A stretch of DNA of 25,908 nucleotides from JAUZPB01 sp037140715 (lineage in GTDB: Bacteria > Bacteroidota > Ignavibacteria > Ignavibacteriales > SURF-24): assembly GCA_037140715.1 (NCBI GenBank), contig JBAXDX010000037.1, forward strand, positions 1 through 25,908. Direction: 5' to 3'. The notes beneath the pieces are model-generated. The model saw only the letters and a program-made list of their open reading frames with translations, had not been told where the DNA came from and searched no databases. The position numbers were made by a program, and so were the translations under genes. Positions within the stretch are counted from its first letter, which is position 1; every line of letters starts with the position of its first letter. Shown one piece after another: positions 24,254-25,908 of the stretch.

Positions 24254-24301
24254 GGTCGCGCGAAAATTCCCTGTTTAATATGGGAATTTGTCGTACGCTC
24301 C
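24254..24301. repeat. Palindromic IS-end-like element 2, overlapping the end of pgl
   Basis: GGTCGCGCGAAAATTCCC (24254-24271) faces GGGAATTTGTCGTACG (24282-24297). The innermost AATTCCC/GGGAATT pair is perfect, the outer parts imperfect. The right arm, read inward, is CGTACGACAAATTCCCAT, nearly the same as the IS1-like end at 8373-8389. The pgl stop codon (24277-24275) lies in its loop. Confidence 0.7.
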
Positions 24302-25015
24302 GGCGTTCTCAACCATCTTATCAATAAGCCAGTAAAGCATTCCCTGTTCAGGCTTAACTAACTGAGCCGGGAGCCGTGCGGGTTCGTAAGCTCCGCGTGT
24401 TACTTCGTTAAATATCTTCGATTTCTCATGTCCGCTTACAAGAAACGCTATATTTGAGGCGCGGTTAATAACGGGTAAAGTAAGAGTTATTCTCCACGAG
24501 CTGGCTTCTTTTATATAAACTTCCTTAACCCGGTTGTCCGTCTCATTTAATGCAGGCGTAAACGGGAAGAGCGAAGCGGTATGCCCGTCCTTTCCGAGAC
24601 CGAGCAACACGAGATCAAAAAATGGCTGATGATTACTGAAAAACCGGCGTAGCTGAGACTCATAATCTTTCGCTGCTTCTTCAGGTGGCAGATTTGTCTG
24701 AACGCGGAATACATTTTCCTCCGGAACCGGCACATGCTTAAGCAGGGCATTATATGTCATTCGGGCATTGTTCATTTCGCTTTCAAACGGAACACAGCGT
24801 TCATCTCCCCAGAACATATATACCTTATCCCATGGGATTTTTTGCTTATAGGTATTTTCAGCCAGTATTTTGTATGTCTCCATCGGTGTGCTACCGCCTG
24901 AAAGAGAGACAATAAAATATCCATTCTTCTGAACCGAGCTTAAAGCGATATTGGCAAACAGGTCAGCCGCCGCACGGCTTAACTCATTTATTCCCTCATA
25001 TATCTGAATTGTCAT
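24275..25015 (-). CDS. pgl: 6-phosphogluconolactonase
   Basis: 246 residues of the NagB/RpiA-like fold. Signatures: SLSGGSTP (37-44), MFWGDERCVP (67-76) and LGLGKDGHTASLFP (138-151) with the catalytic His, plus SSWRITLTLPVIN (172-184). It hydrolyses 6-phosphogluconolactone to 6-phosphogluconate in the oxidative pentose phosphate pathway. AAGGAG precedes ATG 25015. Its last eight codons (AYDKFPY and the stop) fall in a palindromic repeat related to IS ends, so the C-terminal tail seems to have been replaced or extended by that element without harm to the core. The HAD phosphatase gene 72 bp upstream may be co-transcribed. No glucose-6-phosphate dehydrogenase gene is in the window. Confidence 0.95.
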   Translation of the reverse strand: MTIQIYEGINELSRAAADLFANIALSSVQKNGYFIVSLSGGSTPMETYKILAENTYKQKIPWDKVYMFWGDERCVPFESEMNNARMTYNALLKHVPVPEENVFRVQTNLPPEEAAKDYESQLRRFFSNHQPFFDLVLLGLGKDGHTASLFPFTPALNETDNRVKEVYIKEASSWRITLTLPVINRASNIAFLVSGHEKSKIFNEVTRGAYEPARLPAQLVKPEQGMLYWLIDKMVENAGAYDKFPY

Positions 25016-25087
25016 TTATTCTTCTCCTTATTTATCGTCATAAATTTATAAATGCAGGGATGTTCGTAAAGCACTATCTTTTTTTTG

Positions 25088-25735
25088 TCAGCATCCGGCG
25101 ATACCGATTAATTCGGCAATATTATCAATAATATAATCCGGTTCTTCAAGTTGCAGTAGTGGCTTTGTCCTGTAGCCGAATGTAACGGCACATGTTTTAG
25201 TTCCGGTATTTTTGCCGCACTGAATATCAAGTTCGCTGTCGCCGACCATAATCGTATTTTCAGCCGGTATGATTAACTCATTGCAAATATAGTGCAATGC
25301 GTCAGGTGCGGGCTTTATTTTATGGCCGGGTCGGCGTCCAACGATTAAGTTAAAATATCTGGTCAGATTAAAATGTTTCAGGATATCTTCCGCCTGGTCC
25401 TGCGCTTTTGTGGTCAGAAGCGAGATGCTCAGTCCGCTGTCAGCAAGTTTTAAGAGGGTTTTTTCTACATTCGGATATAGGTGTGATTCATCGATAAATT
25501 CGAAATACAATTGTTTGTATGTATTGATAAAACTTTCGAGATCAGGTACCTCGATTTTAAAGTCTTCGAATATATCCTTAAAGTGGTAACCTATCTTCTG
25601 ATTAAACTCCTGCTCCGGAATTTCAACAGCTATGTCGAATTCCCTGAAAGTTCTGAGCATACATTTATAAATTGTTGGAGCGGAACTAATAAGAGTTCCA
25701 TCGAGATCGAAAACTATGCTTTTTATCTGTTTCAC
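25088..25735 (-). CDS. HAD-superfamily phosphatase, phosphoglycolate-phosphatase-like
   Basis: 215 residues with all four HAD motifs: I FDLDGT (D10 nucleophile, D12), II LLTTK (T108/T109), III K141 in KIKPAPDAL, and IV GDSELD (165-170). A helical cap lies between motifs I and II, as in Gph/PGM-type members. It removes phosphate from a small molecule such as 2-phosphoglycolate or a sugar phosphate; the exact substrate cannot be told. The start is GTG at 25735, as no ATG is available before motif I. It precedes pgl by 72 bp on the same strand. Confidence 0.88.
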   Translation of the reverse strand: MKQIKSIVFDLDGTLISSAPTIYKCMLRTFREFDIAVEIPEQEFNQKIGYHFKDIFEDFKIEVPDLESFINTYKQLYFEFIDESHLYPNVEKTLLKLADSGLSISLLTTKAQDQAEDILKHFNLTRYFNLIVGRRPGHKIKPAPDALHYICNELIIPAENTIMVGDSELDIQCGKNTGTKTCAVTFGYRTKPLLQLEEPDYIIDNIAELIGIAGC

Positions 25736-25817
25736 TGGATGATGTTTTTCCCTTCTGTAAGTTAGTTAGCGGCTTGCCGTAAATTTGGATGCAATAAAAT
25801 TAACACTTTTCAGGCAT

Positions 25818-25842
25818 ATTATACATTAAGAAAGAAAGATTA
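25818..25842 (-). promoter_or_regulatory. Candidate promoter for the phosphatase-pgl pair
   Basis: On the minus strand TATAAT at 25823-25818 is preceded by TTTCTTTCTTAATG and, further up, TTGCAA with a 19-base gap, longer than the usual 17. It lies about 80 bases before the GTG start. The -10 is perfect, the -35 weak. Confidence 0.35.
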
Positions 25843-25908
25843 TTGCAAATATTTCAAATAATAATTATGTTTGACCATTATTTTGTATTGTTACATACGC
25901 TTTTAGAA

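Larger units (their letters stand above)
23603..24274. other. Convergent intergenic region with palindromes and 21-bp array
   Basis: No gene is supported between the convergent arsM and pgl. The region holds a palindromic element at 23641-23687, a 21-bp-periodic tandem array at 23840-24114 and, at its right edge, a second palindromic element running into pgl. The stretches 23690-23830 and 24120-24250 show nothing I recognise. Confidence 0.75.

Noticed and set aside
1..25908. tRNA, rRNA or riboswitch genes
   Set aside because: None could be recognised by eye on either strand; a covariance-model search would be needed to exclude small RNAs.

Overview
The window is a stretch of bacterial chromosome, moderately AT-rich, with many secreted FN3-type and carbohydrate-binding-like proteins, N-terminal-REC PAS kinases and two promoters that fit the Bacteroidetes -33/-7 pattern (TTTG, then TAnnTTTG). 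This style suggests the Bacteroidota/Ignavibacteriota group. That is an inference from gene style, not from a marker gene.

Left third (1-7629, all minus strand): a sugar-sensing and uptake locus. Transcription runs from a membrane-tethered solute-binding protein (6259-7629), through a two-transmembrane histidine kinase (4765-6246) and a sigma54-type NtrC-family response regulator (3280-4743), to an SGLT-type sodium/sugar symporter (1423-3072) and a secreted two-domain carbohydrate-binding-like protein with a terminal FN3 start (1359 to beyond base 1). No ABC permease or ATPase accompanies the binding protein, so it most likely feeds the kinase. A perfect -24 half-site (TGGCAC) sits just upstream of the symporter and may be the regulator's output promoter.

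Middle (7630-12958): about 2.1 kb of decayed insertion sequences (IS1-family pieces, an internally deleted IS1-like element with inverted ends and a flanking duplication, a 105-bp direct repeat, an IS66-like transposase relic), then a 904-residue secreted protein made of eight FN3-like repeats, then an ISAzo13-family transposase relic.

Right of centre (12959-20527): recG on the plus strand, converging with a three-gene cytoplasmic signalling operon on the minus strand: REC-4xPAS-HisKA_2 kinase, REC-2xPAS-HisKA_3 kinase, NarL-type regulator. The order suggests a phosphorelay.

Right end (20528-25908): a compact arsenic operon, arsR-arsC-acr3-arsM, with a candidate promoter and overlapping operator; then a 670-bp convergent intergenic region holding a strictly 21-bp-periodic tandem array (12 units plus a degenerate one) bracketed by two short palindromes whose arms match the ends of the IS1-like element at 8370-8711; then pgl (6-phosphogluconolactonase) and a HAD phosphatase on the minus strand. 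The right-hand palindrome supplies the last codons and stop of pgl. The tandem array and the palindrome family are the least explained structures here; the orphan binding-protein/kinase/NtrC module is the most interesting gene system.
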